DNA of 64,000 nt from Lingula anatina (GCF_001039355.2 NW_019776124.1:184001-248000), one strand, 5' to 3'. Positions 1 through 26,934 are shown, counted from the stretch's first letter. Notes: generated from the letters alone by a model not told the origin. Made by a program: numbers and translations.

Positions 1-22
1 GAAACATTGATTTCAATTTCAG

Positions 23-584
23 TATACGGAGTTCTTCTAAAGAGTACCTTCCTACCCTGAGTTGGTATTCACCCTTTGGAGCTAAATTACGACTGGCTAC
101 CTATTTAAAAGTTATTGTAGTGCGTCATCCACTGGAGCGCCTTGTTTCTGCCTACAGAGATAGACTGGTGAACATAAAAAGAAAAAATACGATGTTAATA
201 GATGCTATTAAGAGGTTTGAAACTAGCCTGACGCGAGGACAAAAGCGTGTATCTTTTCAAGCTTTTATTAAGTATCTTATTTCTCTAGACCCCAACACTG
301 ATTATAACCACCATTGGGAAAACTATATCAGATTATGCGATCCATGTCGGATCCATTATGACGTCATTGCAAGACTGGAATCCCAAGGCACAGACTTAAA
401 TATGATTCTTAAGTTAATAGGCATGGATGACAAGTTGAGGTTTCCACAAAATAAACATCCTGCTTCTTCCTCTAAAGTCTGGAAGAACTATTTCACCAAT
501 ATACCTCGAACCGATATCAGAAAAGTATGGCAGCATTATGAACTTGATGCTCGTATCTTTAATTTTACACTTGACTGGTATTGA
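23..584 (+). CDS. Carbohydrate sulfotransferase (Sulfotransfer_2 / CHST8-14 type), last coding exon
   Basis: Terminal exon of a Golgi type II membrane sulfotransferase that moves sulfate from PAPS to a glycan. A pyrimidine-rich tract ending in AG at 21-22 is the acceptor; the frame then runs open for 187 codons to TGA at 582-584. The key motif is VRHPLERLVSAYRDRL, starting with the V codon at 120: this is the 3'-phosphate-binding loop (R-H/D-P-x-x-R-x-x-S-A-y) of the family. It is preceded by a hydrophobic strand (YLKVIVV), as in CHST11/HNK-1ST-like enzymes. The C-terminus ends in FNFTLDWY, typical of this clan. The 5'-phosphosulfate-binding loop and the transmembrane anchor must lie in upstream exons left of the window. 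The exact substrate cannot be told from this part. The GTG at 120 is not a start codon; the exon is internal to a longer reading frame. Confidence 0.85.
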
Positions 585-1454
585 TGTATAAACTGGAAAA
601 AAATGTTCATGTTTCATGTAAGTCATCATAAAAACAAACATGATGTTTTTAACCCATGGGACCAGTTTCACTTATCCCTTTTAGTTTTTACCAACACTCG
701 AATTTGCCAAACAGTCACTTATATTTGATTAGGTCCAATGGTAAAAGGTCCAAGGATAATGTACAGCACTGCTACTATTGCGGTTTGCTGGATACATGTA
801 ACTGCAATTTTTCTTATTGTGATGAAAATCATTCAAAAGAGCATGCGTATCCTCTCTTGTACCTATTTTGTAATAATTCCGAAATTTCTACTAAAGTCAC
901 CAAGAACAAATATACACACTTCATATGAACCTTTGCCAAAACATGCCCAGACATACATTTAACACATGCTTCTCTTTTTTTTTAGCAAATATTTTACTAT
1001 TTGACTCTCTTTCTTTCATAAAACAGATTACCACTGCTTTAAAAACCTAGGTTGAAGAAACCATGTAAAAAATATAGGTTGAAGATACCATGTAAATCCA
1101 CATACATGATCTGGAGAAAATGGCCAAACTGGATCAATAAAGGGAAAAAAGGAAAAATGTTGATCTTTTCTTTGGTATGAATGTACCGATAGGTCACATC
1201 AAGTGATCAAGCCATTTTTGTGCAACAGTGACCATGAACTAAAGTTGAATCTTTTATTATGCATTAAATTGAATAAGAAAACCCCAGTGCCTAAACGTAT
1301 ATACACAGTATCAGAAATTGGTTTGAAATATGCACTAAAAATGTTAACAATCTGCACTGTGTCTAATGTGCCTCTCCAAACACAAGTGCAACAGTGGCAT
1401 ATATAGCATGCTCAGCTGTTACCTTGATTGGTTAGTGTTGAAAAACGGCCATTG
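585..1454 (+). other. 3' flank of the sulfotransferase gene
   Basis: No coding potential recognised on either strand. An AATAAA hexamer at 1136-1141 is a plausible polyadenylation signal for the + strand sulfotransferase, giving a 3'UTR of about 570 nt. Short open frames here have no splice context or recognisable domains. Confidence 0.3.
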
Positions 1455-1649
1455 GTCTACATGGTTCAACCCAACCCTGTGGGGATTCTCGCCGAGTGCA
1501 ATCAGCTTAACACACCTCCTGGCTTTAGGTAGAATACAGAAAACTTGGTGACTATACAAAATTGTTGAAAATAAAAGTAGACCTGTCATTCAATTAAGAT
1601 GATTGCACTAAGCGAGAATTCCTGCAGAGTTGGGTCAATTCAAGTAGAC
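1455..1649. mobile_element. MITE with about 55-bp inverted termini (GTCTAC...GTAGAC)
   Basis: The left end (GTCTAC at 1455, then CCCAACCCTGTGGGGATTCT and GTGCAATCAGCTTA) is an imperfect reverse complement of the right end (TAAGATGATTGCACTAAGCG through CAAGTAGAC at 1649). There is no transposase in between. Internal motifs (CAACTCTG-AGG-ATTC-CGC-AAGTGCAATC) recur in the element near 52.9-53.1 kb, so this belongs to a non-autonomous family with several copies in the window. Confidence 0.65.
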
Positions 1650-1770
1650 TGGGTCGACCTTATTTTCTTTCGTGAAAACTACATAAAAGACCCCCTGTTC
1701 TATACACTTGTCTGCTTATTCACTGCCCCCCCTTCCCCCCAGAATATGCATGTATATACAGTAGTCTTAC

Positions 1771-15736
<13,966 letters not shown>

Positions 15737-16671
15737 GGAGAGAGAGTTGTGGACGCCACGCCTTTCAGCCCACTTCTATGACATCACTTCAGCCTACAAC
15801 TAATAAGAGAAATAATCACAAGCTAGTCTTCCATATACATACTGCTATTACTGCAAATATCATAACATTGGATTTCAAAGTGGTTGTTACGCACTGCTTT
15901 CGCATAACTTCGACTGGAGAAAAAAATCATAGGCCATTACATAGGAAATAACTGTCATCATGGCAAATGCTATTACAGTGACATTAATAGGTTTTAAAGG
16001 TCTTGTTGCCCCTGCTACAACATTACTCCTACCTAGAGCCAAAAACAGAACAAACACTGATGAGTAAAACTGTTATCACTGCATACAATGTGAATGTGAT
16101 GGTATTTTTATGAAATTGTTGCCCAATGTAACCAAAAAAACCCTGAGGTGAGCCTTCTACCAAGAAAATCAAGATTTTAAAAAAGGGCACCAGGGGAGAC
16201 AGGATTGTGCCAGAAGTGCAGGTCATATATATATGCATTGAGCGGTATAAGTCGTGAAGCTGCCTGGTCATTTTAGCTAGAGGTACGTGGGAAGGGAGCC
16301 ATGAGTGCAAAGTTTAAGCAGATTTTCGACCGCTTGTTTTGATTACATTTTTTTCTTTTGGAATTTTGAGCAGAGAATACTTGTTGAAATACAGGATACA
16401 TCGTATGAAAATGTGTCACGAAGGTTGAAGGTGCAAAATCGTGCTTATTTTCAGTCAACTTGTTTCCTAATAACTTGCTGCATCAACCGACAGCACAACA
16501 AAGAACATCAGAGAAAAAATCCTGTGAGGCTGTAAATCGTTGTCAGGTGCCAATTTTGCATGTATGCAATTTGATATGCCCATATCTAATTATTCTTTGG
16601 TGTTTTATGGTAAGTGCCATAATTATGATGATGTTTTAGAATTCTTTAAGGACGTGCATGGTACATCCAGG

Positions 16672-16830
16672 GGGTGCATCTTGATAGTCCGATAAGTTCA
16701 TTGATCTGCAGGTTCATTGGTCTAAAGCTTCTTTGGTTAAAAAAATCATATCATTTTCGTCACTTTTTCATAAAAAAGTCCATTGGTTGTAAGGCTCTAT
16801 AGTGAACATTCGGACTATTATTGTGCACCT
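16672..16830. mobile_element. MITE of the AGTCCGA/TTCATTGGTC family (copy A)
   Basis: The left end GGGTGCATCTTGATAGTCCG is an imperfect reverse complement of the right end CGGACTATTATTGTGCACCT. Inside are several TTCATTGGTC/TCCATTGGTT motifs. The allelic copy is at 25799-25957 and a diverged relative at 31331-31510. No open frame. Confidence 0.7.
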
Positions 16831-17433
16831 CAGTCCAGCTACAGCCTCCACTTGTACAAAAAAATAATAATAATCGCTATTAATCGGCCATGTCGCTTGC
16901 AGGAGCTCCGTTTAGGCTATTCTCTTGCGTAATATGCCAGGCTATTAATCAGGCTGTCAATCTTTCAAAACGAAACACTAGAGATGGAGCGCCAAATAAA
17001 AATAGAACTTTCAATGTTAAAAGGTCCCATTGTTCAATACTAACAATTTCCAGGCAGCCTTTTTCATTCATGCCCAATCATTTTTCTTGTCTGTCACTGT
17101 AGTCGAAAATGCATGGCATTAGAAAGAAGACTTTTCCACATTTCTGTACCATAGAGATGTCCTATTCATTCCAGATTATGAAAGTAATGTAGGCACTTTA
17201 CTGTAATAAAAAAGACGCTATTTTTCTATGACTGCATGGTCGATCATTATTAAGAAATGCATAAAATTCTCTCAACAGTGGAATGCTTAGCAATAAATCT
17301 ACTTGCCAGTTACAGGTGGCATGGAACCGATTCTATCTTTAACTCTCTCTAAAAAAAAAAAAATCCTGCTGATGCAAAAATTAAAAATATACCCTGGGGT
17401 ACAGAAGGGCATCTGTAGGGTCTATTTCTCTAA

Positions 17434-17621
17434 GAGCGCATTCAGAACAGCAGACTAACAGATCCTTGAATCAAATATGGCGACCCATATTAAAAAAGCT
17501 TGCGGCTTGATTCCCGATTAGATACTGAATAGATTCCCTGCAGGGATTACGCAACAAGCATTCAAGTTGGTCAGTCATATTTGATCCGTGGATCTGTTAG
17601 TCTCCTGTTCCGAATGCGCTC
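17434..17621. mobile_element. MITE with TAA target duplication and long inverted termini (copy A)
   Basis: The termini GAGCGCATTCAGAACAGCAG and the reverse complement of CTCCTGTTCCGAATGCGCTC pair over roughly 48 bp, including ACTAACAGATCC-TGAATCAAATATGGC. It is flanked by TAA on both sides (17431-17433 and 17622-17624). Three-base TWA duplications are typical of PIF/Harbinger-type elements. A partial relative lies near 34.04-34.09 kb (GGCCATATTTAGTCGGCGAA). Confidence 0.75.
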
Positions 17622-17705
17622 TAAAAAGATTTTAAGACTGGAAACTGACCTTAACTTCAAAACCACTTTTAATTTACTGTAACCCAAAATATATCTAATT
17701 ATATA

Positions 17706-17875
17706 TTATTTTGTTTTCGCCCCTGACGAGGCCTCAGGGCCGAAACAGCCGTAGGTCATTTTTAAAAAAATAAAATGGAGAAAGGAAGCTAAGTTATTCA
17801 CATCCTTGATTATACCAGCTCCCCACAGGCCACCACCATGGGTGGAGCACTTTTTCATGGTGTACTGACTTAATT

Positions 17876-17880
<5 letters not shown>
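17706..17880. mobile_element. About 175-bp insertion present only in copy A, with a hammerhead-ribozyme-like core
   Basis: Copy B has only (TA)n and poly-T here; copy A has extra sequence set into the TA tract. It carries CTGACGA (17723-17729), a 4-bp helix GGCC/GGCC closing loop TCAG, GAAAC (17742-17746), and GTC at 17755-17757. That order matches the hammerhead core CUGANGA - helix II - GAAA - short helix III - UH. The flanks predicted to form helix I do not pair, so activity is unlikely as written. Penelope-like retroelements and retrozymes carry such minimal hammerheads, so a short non-autonomous retroelement is possible. A plain palindromic terminus is the alternative. Confidence 0.4.
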
Positions 17881-17920
<40 letters not shown>

Positions 17921-19439
17921 TATATTGCACTGGTCCCTGTCCTGAAGACACCCTAAATGTAAAATCTCAGACATTTCTACCTTGTTGATTCATTTTATTC
18001 CCATAAAAAGCTTGGGTATATATCTGCACACTATAAGCTGGAACAACACTGTAGGGAATAAAAATTTCCATCCTTTGGTTTATGACTTATTTAAAGAAAA
18101 TGGATATCGCAGTAATAATCTTCATACAAAATATATATTCTTAAGGCCAGAAAAGTCCTTCATTCCTTATTTTAGTTTTAAAAAAAACCCTTCTGCTCAA
18201 ATACTCCAAGAGAGGGTAAAATGGTCAGACAAAAGTCTGCTGTGCATGTTTTGCTAGATTGCTCCCATAGTAAGGTACTGGTAATAAAATACAAGCTCTA
18301 AGTGGCAGGAAATCAAGTTGAACTTTCGAGCCAGGAAGTATACATCAGTCTGGAGTATCCCTGTGAAAATCTTTCACTATGAAAAATTAAGGAAAAAAGC
18401 CAAGTCAAGGTTGACAAATAAAAGTGAGTTGGGTGAGAGAGATTGTAACACCTTTTCAAAGCCTGAAGGCTAAGCTAAGACTTAATAAGTTCTTTAAATG
18501 AAACAGGTCCCTTATAACCAAAAGATGATATAAACTTTAAGATCAGTATTTTGTCTTCTTTGACACAATAAATAAGGAAGACATTGCTAGCATTTTACAC
18601 AAAATTAATTGTTAAATTTGAGTGAACTACAACATATTTATCCTGAACTGAGATAGACCAAAAATATGATCTAACAGTTAAGACCGATTTTTGGTCTTAA
18701 GCTATTTTATGAAATCCATCTCTAGGCTGCTTTTTCTCTAAGCAAGCTTGTTCATTTTTAAAACAATCATTTTTTAATAAATATGTTATCATTATCAAGA
18801 TAATCTTTAACATGGCATCCAAAGGGTTTCAAATCCACATCTTGCATAGGAGTGTAACAAAAAAAAAAAAAAAAAACCTTAATAACCAGGACCTTGTACA
18901 GTTCTTATGATCACAAATTCATAAAATTGCAGTCAGCACAACAGATACATTAGTGGGACACAAATGCAGTGCTGTTAATTCAATTGTGCAACGTGCTTGT
19001 AATATACGTATCTAAATTACATGAGTATGATCGACTTTCCTCTCAATTAGATACCTAAATGTCTGTTTAAGGGAGTCATGTCATCTCATTCGCATTATCA
19101 GTCAGAATAAAGCCAGGCTTCCAAATATAATTCCTGAATAAAACCAAGATTTTGTTATATATTACTTCTAATTGAATCACTCTTACAACCATCAATACAG
19201 GCCAGACCTTTTAAAATGATGACCAAATAAATGAATAAATAAACAAATAAGTAAATAAATAAATAAGTCATCTAGAGATACAGTGTATTCATGAATCATT
19301 GCAATTAATACAATTTTCCCATCAGCACTAGATGTCTTTAAAACACATTTAAAAATGTGGATATCGGTAGATGCCCCATTAACTGAATTTTCTCAGAAAT
19401 CTTTTCAAGTTATTGAGTTATACTAATGATACAATGTCC

Positions 19440-20500
19440 AGGCAACTGTCAGTGGATTCGGCCACAGTCCCCATCACCAAACCAAACTCTTTTAATTACA
19501 TTTTGATAAAAGTGCACACAACATGCTAGAAATGGCCTAGGGAAAAAAAACAGCATTTCAAAAATCAATACAGCCTCTCAGATAAACTCAATCTCTCTTC
19601 AAACATTGGCTGCACTGGATGTTTTGGTTTGCATTTTGATCCTATCCAGATCTCCACGACCACTGCCACCACCCTAATATTGATTAACCATACATTTTGT
19701 CACCACATGACTCCAGACAGACACCTGTGAAAGAATGCTTTTTAGAGCAAGACAAAGAAGGGAAAAAAAAACTAAACTTCTTCCTCTAAGAGGAAGGGGA
19801 GCTGGCAGTCACTTAGGCTGCTATCTTTTGAGCCTCAATACAATCAGTTGGTTCATCTATGAAACGTATTCCCTCAGTATCTTTTTAATCACTTGAGCTT
19901 ATCAGCGAGGGGAGTTCAATTAGCTAAAAAACAGAAAAAATTCAATAAGCACAGTCTTGGTAATGCCTTTTTTTTTTCGTTTTTCCCTGTAAATAAATTG
20001 TTAGCCTCTTTAATCCCACCAAACAACCAGGAAGTCACAACCCTTGACGCCTGTTTACAATAACTTTATCTGTCATCATTTAAAGCCCCTGAGATCTTTT
20101 TTTAGGCACTGGAACCTTTTGTTGCAGTTACTAAATCCAATCACAAATGATGTGAAGAACTATAAGCCTATATGGCACACAGTGGGAGAATTGACTTAAT
20201 GCTCCTACAGACTAAAAAAAAAAAACATTAAAAAACAAAACAAAAAGAAATTGTCATTCACCTCATAAGAGCTACAATTTATTTAGATCTACATGTTATC
20301 AATCAATGCGTGTAGATCAATACAAGCGATGTGTCATTCAAGCCACTTTTCTCAAGGAGTTGACTGCATTTTGTTAGAACCATGCAGTCCTGTTGTTACT
20401 AGCATATTTTCTATTTAGCTAAACAGCATATTTTCACCAAACCACTTGAAAGCACACAAGAAAGCATACTACTAAGTCAGTGATTTTTTAAATTTTATTT
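19440..20500. other. Gene-free block nearly identical between the two haplotype copies; candidate cis-regulatory region
   Basis: By eye, 19441-20500 and its counterpart at about 28452-29518 differ by only a handful of single bases. The adjoining 19.2-19.4 kb stretch differs by several indels and clustered substitutions. Composition is more complex than the surrounding AT-rich DNA and there is no open frame or splice structure. It lies upstream (5') of RGS exon 1. Low local allelic divergence suggests constraint, but recent shared ancestry of the alleles would look the same. Confidence 0.3.
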
Positions 20501-21000
20501 CCATCTTCTTTTTACTTCCTAAGCTATTGGTCAGACCACTTTCACATAAGTCAAGAACACTGCCAGCTTGATGACACTATGTTCTTTCAAATATTGCCAA
20601 CTCTAATCTATCATTTTGGTCTATCAATATTTCCTCTTTACAGGTGTTAATCTATATACTGTTAATTATAAAGTGATGCTCCCGTCAAGCATACAAAAAG
20701 GTCGGATTGACTTTATATATCTGGTACATGTGCTACTCCTCTTAATTTCATGAGCCTTAAAATTATCATTTTCTCAAATCATCAGGCAAACCTCAATCAG
20801 GTTTCCAAATAAACTAAGATGGCAGCTTCTGTGAAATCTTTGTCAGGTGCAAAGGAAATTTCAACTTTTGAGTTATGGCTCACAGGTCTGACCATTCTTC
20901 TTAAAACTGTCTGTTAACAATTATCGATAACTCGCATATAAGAAAGACTGTAGTAGAAGGGGGCACACAAAGCATCACTATTAATGAACTTTGGGACCCA

Positions 21001-21157
21001 GGCCCATAGCCAGCAATTTCAAAGGGGTGGTTCTTTTTCTGCAAAAGTAAACCTTTTACCTTGAAGCCTTTGTGAACCTTTATCAAATTTTATCCAGAGC
21101 AGACCTTTTTCTTGACAAAAAAGGGTGGTTCATTCGAACTCCCCTAGGTTATGGTCC
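21001..21157. mobile_element. MITE of the GGCCCGTAGCCAG / AGAACCCCCC family (copy A)
   Basis: The left end GGCCCATAGCCAGCAATTTC then AAAGGGGTGGTTC mirrors the right end GGGTGGTTCATTCGAACTCC then CCTAGGTTATGGTC. The allelic copy is at 30032-30188, and a related full element with near-perfect termini is at 33099-33269. No coding capacity. Confidence 0.7.
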
Positions 21158-22103
21158 ATGGACTTTTTTCAGATAAAAGTGTTAGTAAATTCATAATGAA
21201 TTATCAAAGCCTTAATTTTCTTTTGAATTCTGCTGTCTAGTGGCATCTGGTTTTAAAATTATTAGTTTTGTAGATAAGAATCTTTTCTTGAAATTTTAAG
21301 GTCTGTGGCTAAATACCACAGAATATGGCCCTAAATACCAATTCAAGAGATCCTTTGCACTCACATACATGCACACACACTTTTTCAACCATATTTTGCA
21401 TCTTAAGATAATCGTTAAAAAAAATTAAGAAAAAAATTCAAAGTGTTAATTTTTAACACTTTATTTCTATCACATTAATTTTTTTAAATAACTAATTATA
21501 AATAAAACAGGAAGTACAGGTAGAGCAAGTCAGAAGTGAATCTAAGTACACCTGACAAGTACCCATGTTATATTATAGCAATCCTGACATTCTTGAACCA
21601 ACCCCATCAATAGACACAATTTTATCACTTCTACATCCCCCAATAAGGTCCTTTTTCATTTCTATCACAGACTTCTCATGTTAAGTTGTCTTAATTACAC
21701 CGGTAGTCAGATCCCATCACTAAAATATCTTCATTTTCTCTTACTATGACTCTTGAAACTTCCATAGTAAAAAAAAAAAAGAATATGTTTTGTACGTTCA
21801 TTAAACCTACTAGTAGTTGAAAAAAGCTTTGCTTTTGGGTAAAAAAAAGNAAACATTGAAAATCAGAACAAATAATAGCATATAACAAGTATTGAGGGCA
21901 GAAGTTCTAGAGAACATAAAAAAGGTAGTAGGTGTATGAGCTATACAAAATACGTATACCTCTCCTCAAGTGTAAATTAATGCCATCAATATGGAATTCG
22001 AGATAATTGTTTCCCAGAACTCCCTGCTTTGACCAAAATAATATCTTCAAAAAGGCATCTCTTTTTAATTTGGAATTGGGGAAAAAAAACTCAGATACTG
22101 ATA

Positions 22104-22155
<52 letters not shown>

Positions 22156-23816
22156 TTGTAGCACACAGACCTTGATCTTAATTAACACCAGGTCATGTAA
22201 GGGGCAAGTCCAGTACAAGTCACTGGTGATTAGAATTTTTGGCAGTGAGCTAATTAAGTTCTTAGAAATTGCCAAATGACCAAAGAGTGAACTTCACATA
22301 GTTATTTAAGAACACTGTCTCAAATAAGACTGAAATATACGTACAAATATAACATTCCAAGATAAATATAGAAGAACACCCTTTCTCTCATTTCCATCTC
22401 TTACAATTGATACTGAAGCAATTTAAACTTGATATAAAATTATTCTATCATCTGAAATATTTACCTGATCCATTATTTTTTCAGACTTTCTTTATTAAAT
22501 ACAAGGAGAAGTGCAACTAATCACTTTCAAACATTTCATAACACGGTTCAGAGAATAGAATCCTGAAAATAATGACAAATAGCTGCTTTCCAAATTACAT
22601 TCAGTGAAACACTTCATGTTATTCTGATTACATGTTTCAGTGTTTTTTTTCCTATGAAAGAAGTTATCTCGATGGTTTAATAATGAAGTTGATTTATAGC
22701 AAAGATTCCTGTGTTTCTTGTCAAGAAAAGGAAAATGGCGTATAGCTCACAGCAACTTTAACATATTTTCAGAAACGGCTTTTTGTTTCCAATTTTCCAA
22801 ATAATTTGCCTACGAAAATTACAGAGGTTTGAAGTGCATTGTACAGTTTTTAATCAGTTTACTTTTAAATAACATAAACGTGTATTTTACCATTTTATGT
22901 TTCCTGAATAACTTTTTCCCATAACAAGTGAAAATTTGCATAGGATGATATCTTTTCAAACAAATTTCAATGTAAATGGCACTGAAACTTCAAAAAAACA
23001 TTCAAAAAGGCAAACAATATGTTTTGAACCTGGTGGCTTACACTTTCCCAGATGCAGCATTTCCCTGGCACTTTTCCATGATGAACGCTCTGTTACTGGG
23101 AATAAAAGAGCCCCAAGCAGGCAAAGGCTTTTCTTTTTTCTACAGTAGTCCATACTTAGTCAATAACTTGTTTGACAATTACATCCCTAATTCTGGTACT
23201 TCACCTCAGAGCGGGTTTATATTCAATATGTATACTGAGAAATGACAGCAAAAGCTTATGATGTTTTATCTACGCCAGGTTCTCATACCACAGTATTCTT
23301 TCTGGACTGTTCTAATTGTCAAAGACCAATGGTACCATGCATGGTATACAATAGATGTATTTCTAATAAATGGGTTATTGTCACCAGTGAATGCAGAAAT
23401 AAGTGCTGAGACTTAAAAAAAAAAAAACTGAAAATTTTGATGCAAGCTGCATTTAAAATCATTTGTGATATACAACCTAGCATAGTTTGATCAGTCTTTG
23501 CTATGCCTAAATCTGCGCTGTGATCAAAACAGCCCTAAGTACTAAATTATCAATCTGCTGTTAAATACCACAATCCTACTTCCAAGGACAGATAAGTATG
23601 TGTTAATTGAACAATCACTTACAACTATGATATTACAAAATGGCTATATTTTTGTCACATAGGATCTATAGCCATCTTGAGATCTTTAAAAAATGCAGCA
23701 TGCATGTACATGTGCCTTGGCCATTTCTGCATAAAAATATCATGTATGGGTATGGGACAAATATAAGGAGGCCATCTTGGCTAGTCAAATGATAAAATAT
23801 CACTGCATCGTTAATG

Positions 23817-23854
<38 letters not shown>

Positions 23855-24377
23855 CTACATATAGCTAAATCCCATGTGCGTATACATGCTTAACTCAAAC
23901 TTGGTATCACCACATTGTAAGACAGCCAGAATACCAAACCCTTTGACGAGTTGGCACATACTGAAACTTTAGTCTCTAGAGAAATTAGTTGTTAGGGCTA
24001 AAAAGCACACCATTGGTTCTGTACATACCAGGTAATTAAATCATCGTCTCACTCTCTTTTATGTGCAAATTATTTACAAGTACAAAACTGCTTTGATTTT
24101 GACTGCTGATAACGAATTCTAGAAATTATGGACTGTTTTTTGTTGTTTTCCAGTTGAAATTATCATCTATGAAAATGATGCTATCATCACTTCATCTTTT
24201 GTATGCAAATTATGCATAAAAACTTAAAAACTTATTATATTTTACTTTTGTGTTTTTTTTTATGATAGTGACAACTTTTGTAAAGATGCAATTTGGATAA
24301 TCTGTCTGATTTTAGGATATAATGGTACAACTTGCATAATTAGCTTATTTCAAAATAATAATAATAAGAAGAAGAAC

Positions 24378-24416
<39 letters not shown>

Positions 24417-24749
24417 CATTAAAGCATCATTTTAAATTTGTGTTGGGCACCCCTGAAGGCAAAACAGAAGTAGGGCAAAAGAATGGAAGAAGTTATTTTA
24501 TTTTCTAATATAAATATGATCCAGTTTTGCCTGTTGATAATATAGTATTTCCTTTTTATAATTCATCCAGTTGGACACTCCTGATAGTTTTGTCAATTTA
24601 TTGCAGCAATGACTTGTTAAGTACAAAATATCCATCTAGATTTTCATGTTGAAATAACATGAAGTGTTTCACTGAATGTAATTTGAAAAGCAGCTATTTG
24701 TCATTATTTTCAGGATTCTATTCTCTGAACTGTGTTATGAATCACTCAC

Positions 24750-24863
24750 CTTTTTGTACGTCATCCAGTTGGGATTATCCTCATGACTCTGTCCATTGGC
24801 TGAGCCAGCATCGTGGCGCTTGTATCTGTAAGCCATGCTGCGCTTCTCGGCTGCTCTGACCAT
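24750..24863 (-). CDS. RGS7: RGS exon 1, second (allelic) copy
   Basis: Identical in length (114 nt), phase and encoded peptide to 15623-15736, with the same donor (AAG|GTGAGT) and upstream acceptor. ACG replaces ACT in the Thr codon. If both copies really lay in one chromosome this would be a duplicated alternative first coding exon. The single n at 21850 favours two alleles of one exon. Confidence 0.8.
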
Positions 24864-25798
24864 GGAGAGAGAGTTGTGGACGCCACGCCTTTCAGCCCAC
24901 TTCTATGACATCACTTCAGCCTACAACTAATAAGAGAAATAATCACAGGCTAGTCTTCCATATACATACTGCTATTACTGCAAATATCATAACATTGGAT
25001 TTCAAAGTGGTTGTTACGCACTGCTTTCGCATAACTTCGACTGGAGAAAAAAATCATAGGCCATTACATAGGAAATAACTGTCATCATGGCAAATGCTAT
25101 TACAGTGACATTAATAGGTTTTAAAGGTCTTGTTGCCCCTGCTACAACATTACTCCTACCTAGAGCCAAAAACAGAACAAACACTGATGAGTAAAACTGT
25201 TATCACTGCATACAATGTGAATGTGATGGTATTTTTATGAAATTGTTGCCCAATGTAACCAAAAAAACCCTGAGGTGAGCCTTCTACCAAGAAAATCAAG
25301 ATTTTAAAAAAGGGCACCAGGGGAGACAGGATTGTGCCAGAAGTGCAGGTCATATATATATGCATTGAGCGGTATAAGACGCGAAGCTGCCTGGTCATTT
25401 TAGCTAGAAGTACGTGGGAAGGGAGCCATGAGTGCAAAGTTTAAACAGATTTTCTGACCGCTTGTTTTGATTACATTTTTTTCTTTTGGAATTTTGAGCA
25501 GAGAATACTTGTTGAAATACAGGATACATTGTATGAAAATGTGTCACGAAGGTTGAAGGTGCAAAATCTTGCTTATTTTCAGTCAACTTGTTTCCTAATA
25601 ACTTGCTGCATCAACCGACAGCACAACAAAGAACATCAGAGAAAAAATCCTGTGAGGCTGTAAATCGTTGTCAGGTGCCAATTTTGCATGTATGCAATTT
25701 GATATGCCCATATCTAATTATTCTTTGGTGTTTTATGGTAAGTGCCATAATTATGACGATGTTTTAGAATCCTTTAAGGACGTGCATGGTACATCCAG

Positions 25799-25957
25799 GG
25801 GGTGCATCTTGATAGTCCGATAAGTTCATTGATCTGCAGGTTCATTGGTCTAAAGCTTCTTTGGTTAAAAAAATCATATCATTTTCGTCACTTTTTCATA
25901 AAAAGGTTCATTGGTTGTAAGGCTCTATAGTGAACATTCGGATTATTATTGTGCACC
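25799..25957. mobile_element. MITE of the AGTCCGA family (copy B)
   Basis: Allelic counterpart of 16672-16830, with a few substitutions (for example CGGATTATT for CGGACTATT in the right terminus). Confidence 0.7.
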
Positions 25958-26575
25958 TCAGTCCAGCTACAGCCTCCACTTGTACAAAAAAATAATAATA
26001 ATCGCTATTAATCGGCCATGTCGCTTGCAGGAGCTCCGTTTAGGCTATTCTCTTGCGTAATATGCCAGGCTATTAATCAGGCTGTCAATCTTTCAAAACG
26101 AAACGCTAGAGATGGAGCGCCAAATAAAAATAGAACTTTCAATGTTAAAAGGTCCCATTGTTCAATACTAACAATTTCCAGGCAGCCTTTTTCATTCATG
26201 CCCAATCATTTTTCTTGTCTGTCACTGTAGTCGAAAATGCATGGCATTAAAAAGAAGACTTTTCCACATTTCTGTACCATAGAGCTGTCCTATTCATTCC
26301 AGATTATGAAAGTAATGTAGGCACTTTACTGTAATAAAAAAGACGCTATTTTTCTATGACTGCATGGTCGATCATTATTAAGAAATGCATAAAATTCTCT
26401 CAACAGTGGAATGCTTAGCAATAAATCTACTTGCCAGTTACTGGTGGCGTGGAACCGATTCTATCTTTAACTCTCTCTAAAAAAAAAAAAAAAAATCCTG
26501 CTGATGCAAAAATTAAAAATATACCCTGGGGTACAGAAGGGCATCTGTAGGCTCTATTTCTCTAAGAGCGCATTC

Positions 26576-26753
26576 AGACCAGCAGACTAACAGATCCTTG
26601 AATCAAATATGGCGACCCATATTAAAAAGCTTGCGGCTTGATTCCTCGATTAGATACTGAATGGATTCCCTGCAGGGATTACGCAACAAGCATTCAAGTT
26701 GGTCAGCCATATTTGATCCGTGGATCTGTTAGTCTCCTGTTCTGAATGCGCTC
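26576..26753. mobile_element. TAA-flanked MITE (copy B)
   Basis: Allelic counterpart of 17434-17621, again flanked by TAA (26573-26575 and 26754-26756) with the same GAGCGCATTC termini. Confidence 0.75.
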
Positions 26754-26827
26754 TAAAAAGATTTTAAGACTGGAAGCTGACCTTAACTTCAAAACCACTT
26801 TTAATTTACTGTAACCCAAAATATATC

Positions 26828-26934
<107 letters not shown>

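Noticed and set aside
17982-18257. 91-codon open frame with Lys/Asn/Phe-rich peptide
   Set aside because: Its counterpart at 26997 frameshifts near the end, and composition follows the AT-rich DNA. No reverse-transcriptase or transposase motif could be seen.
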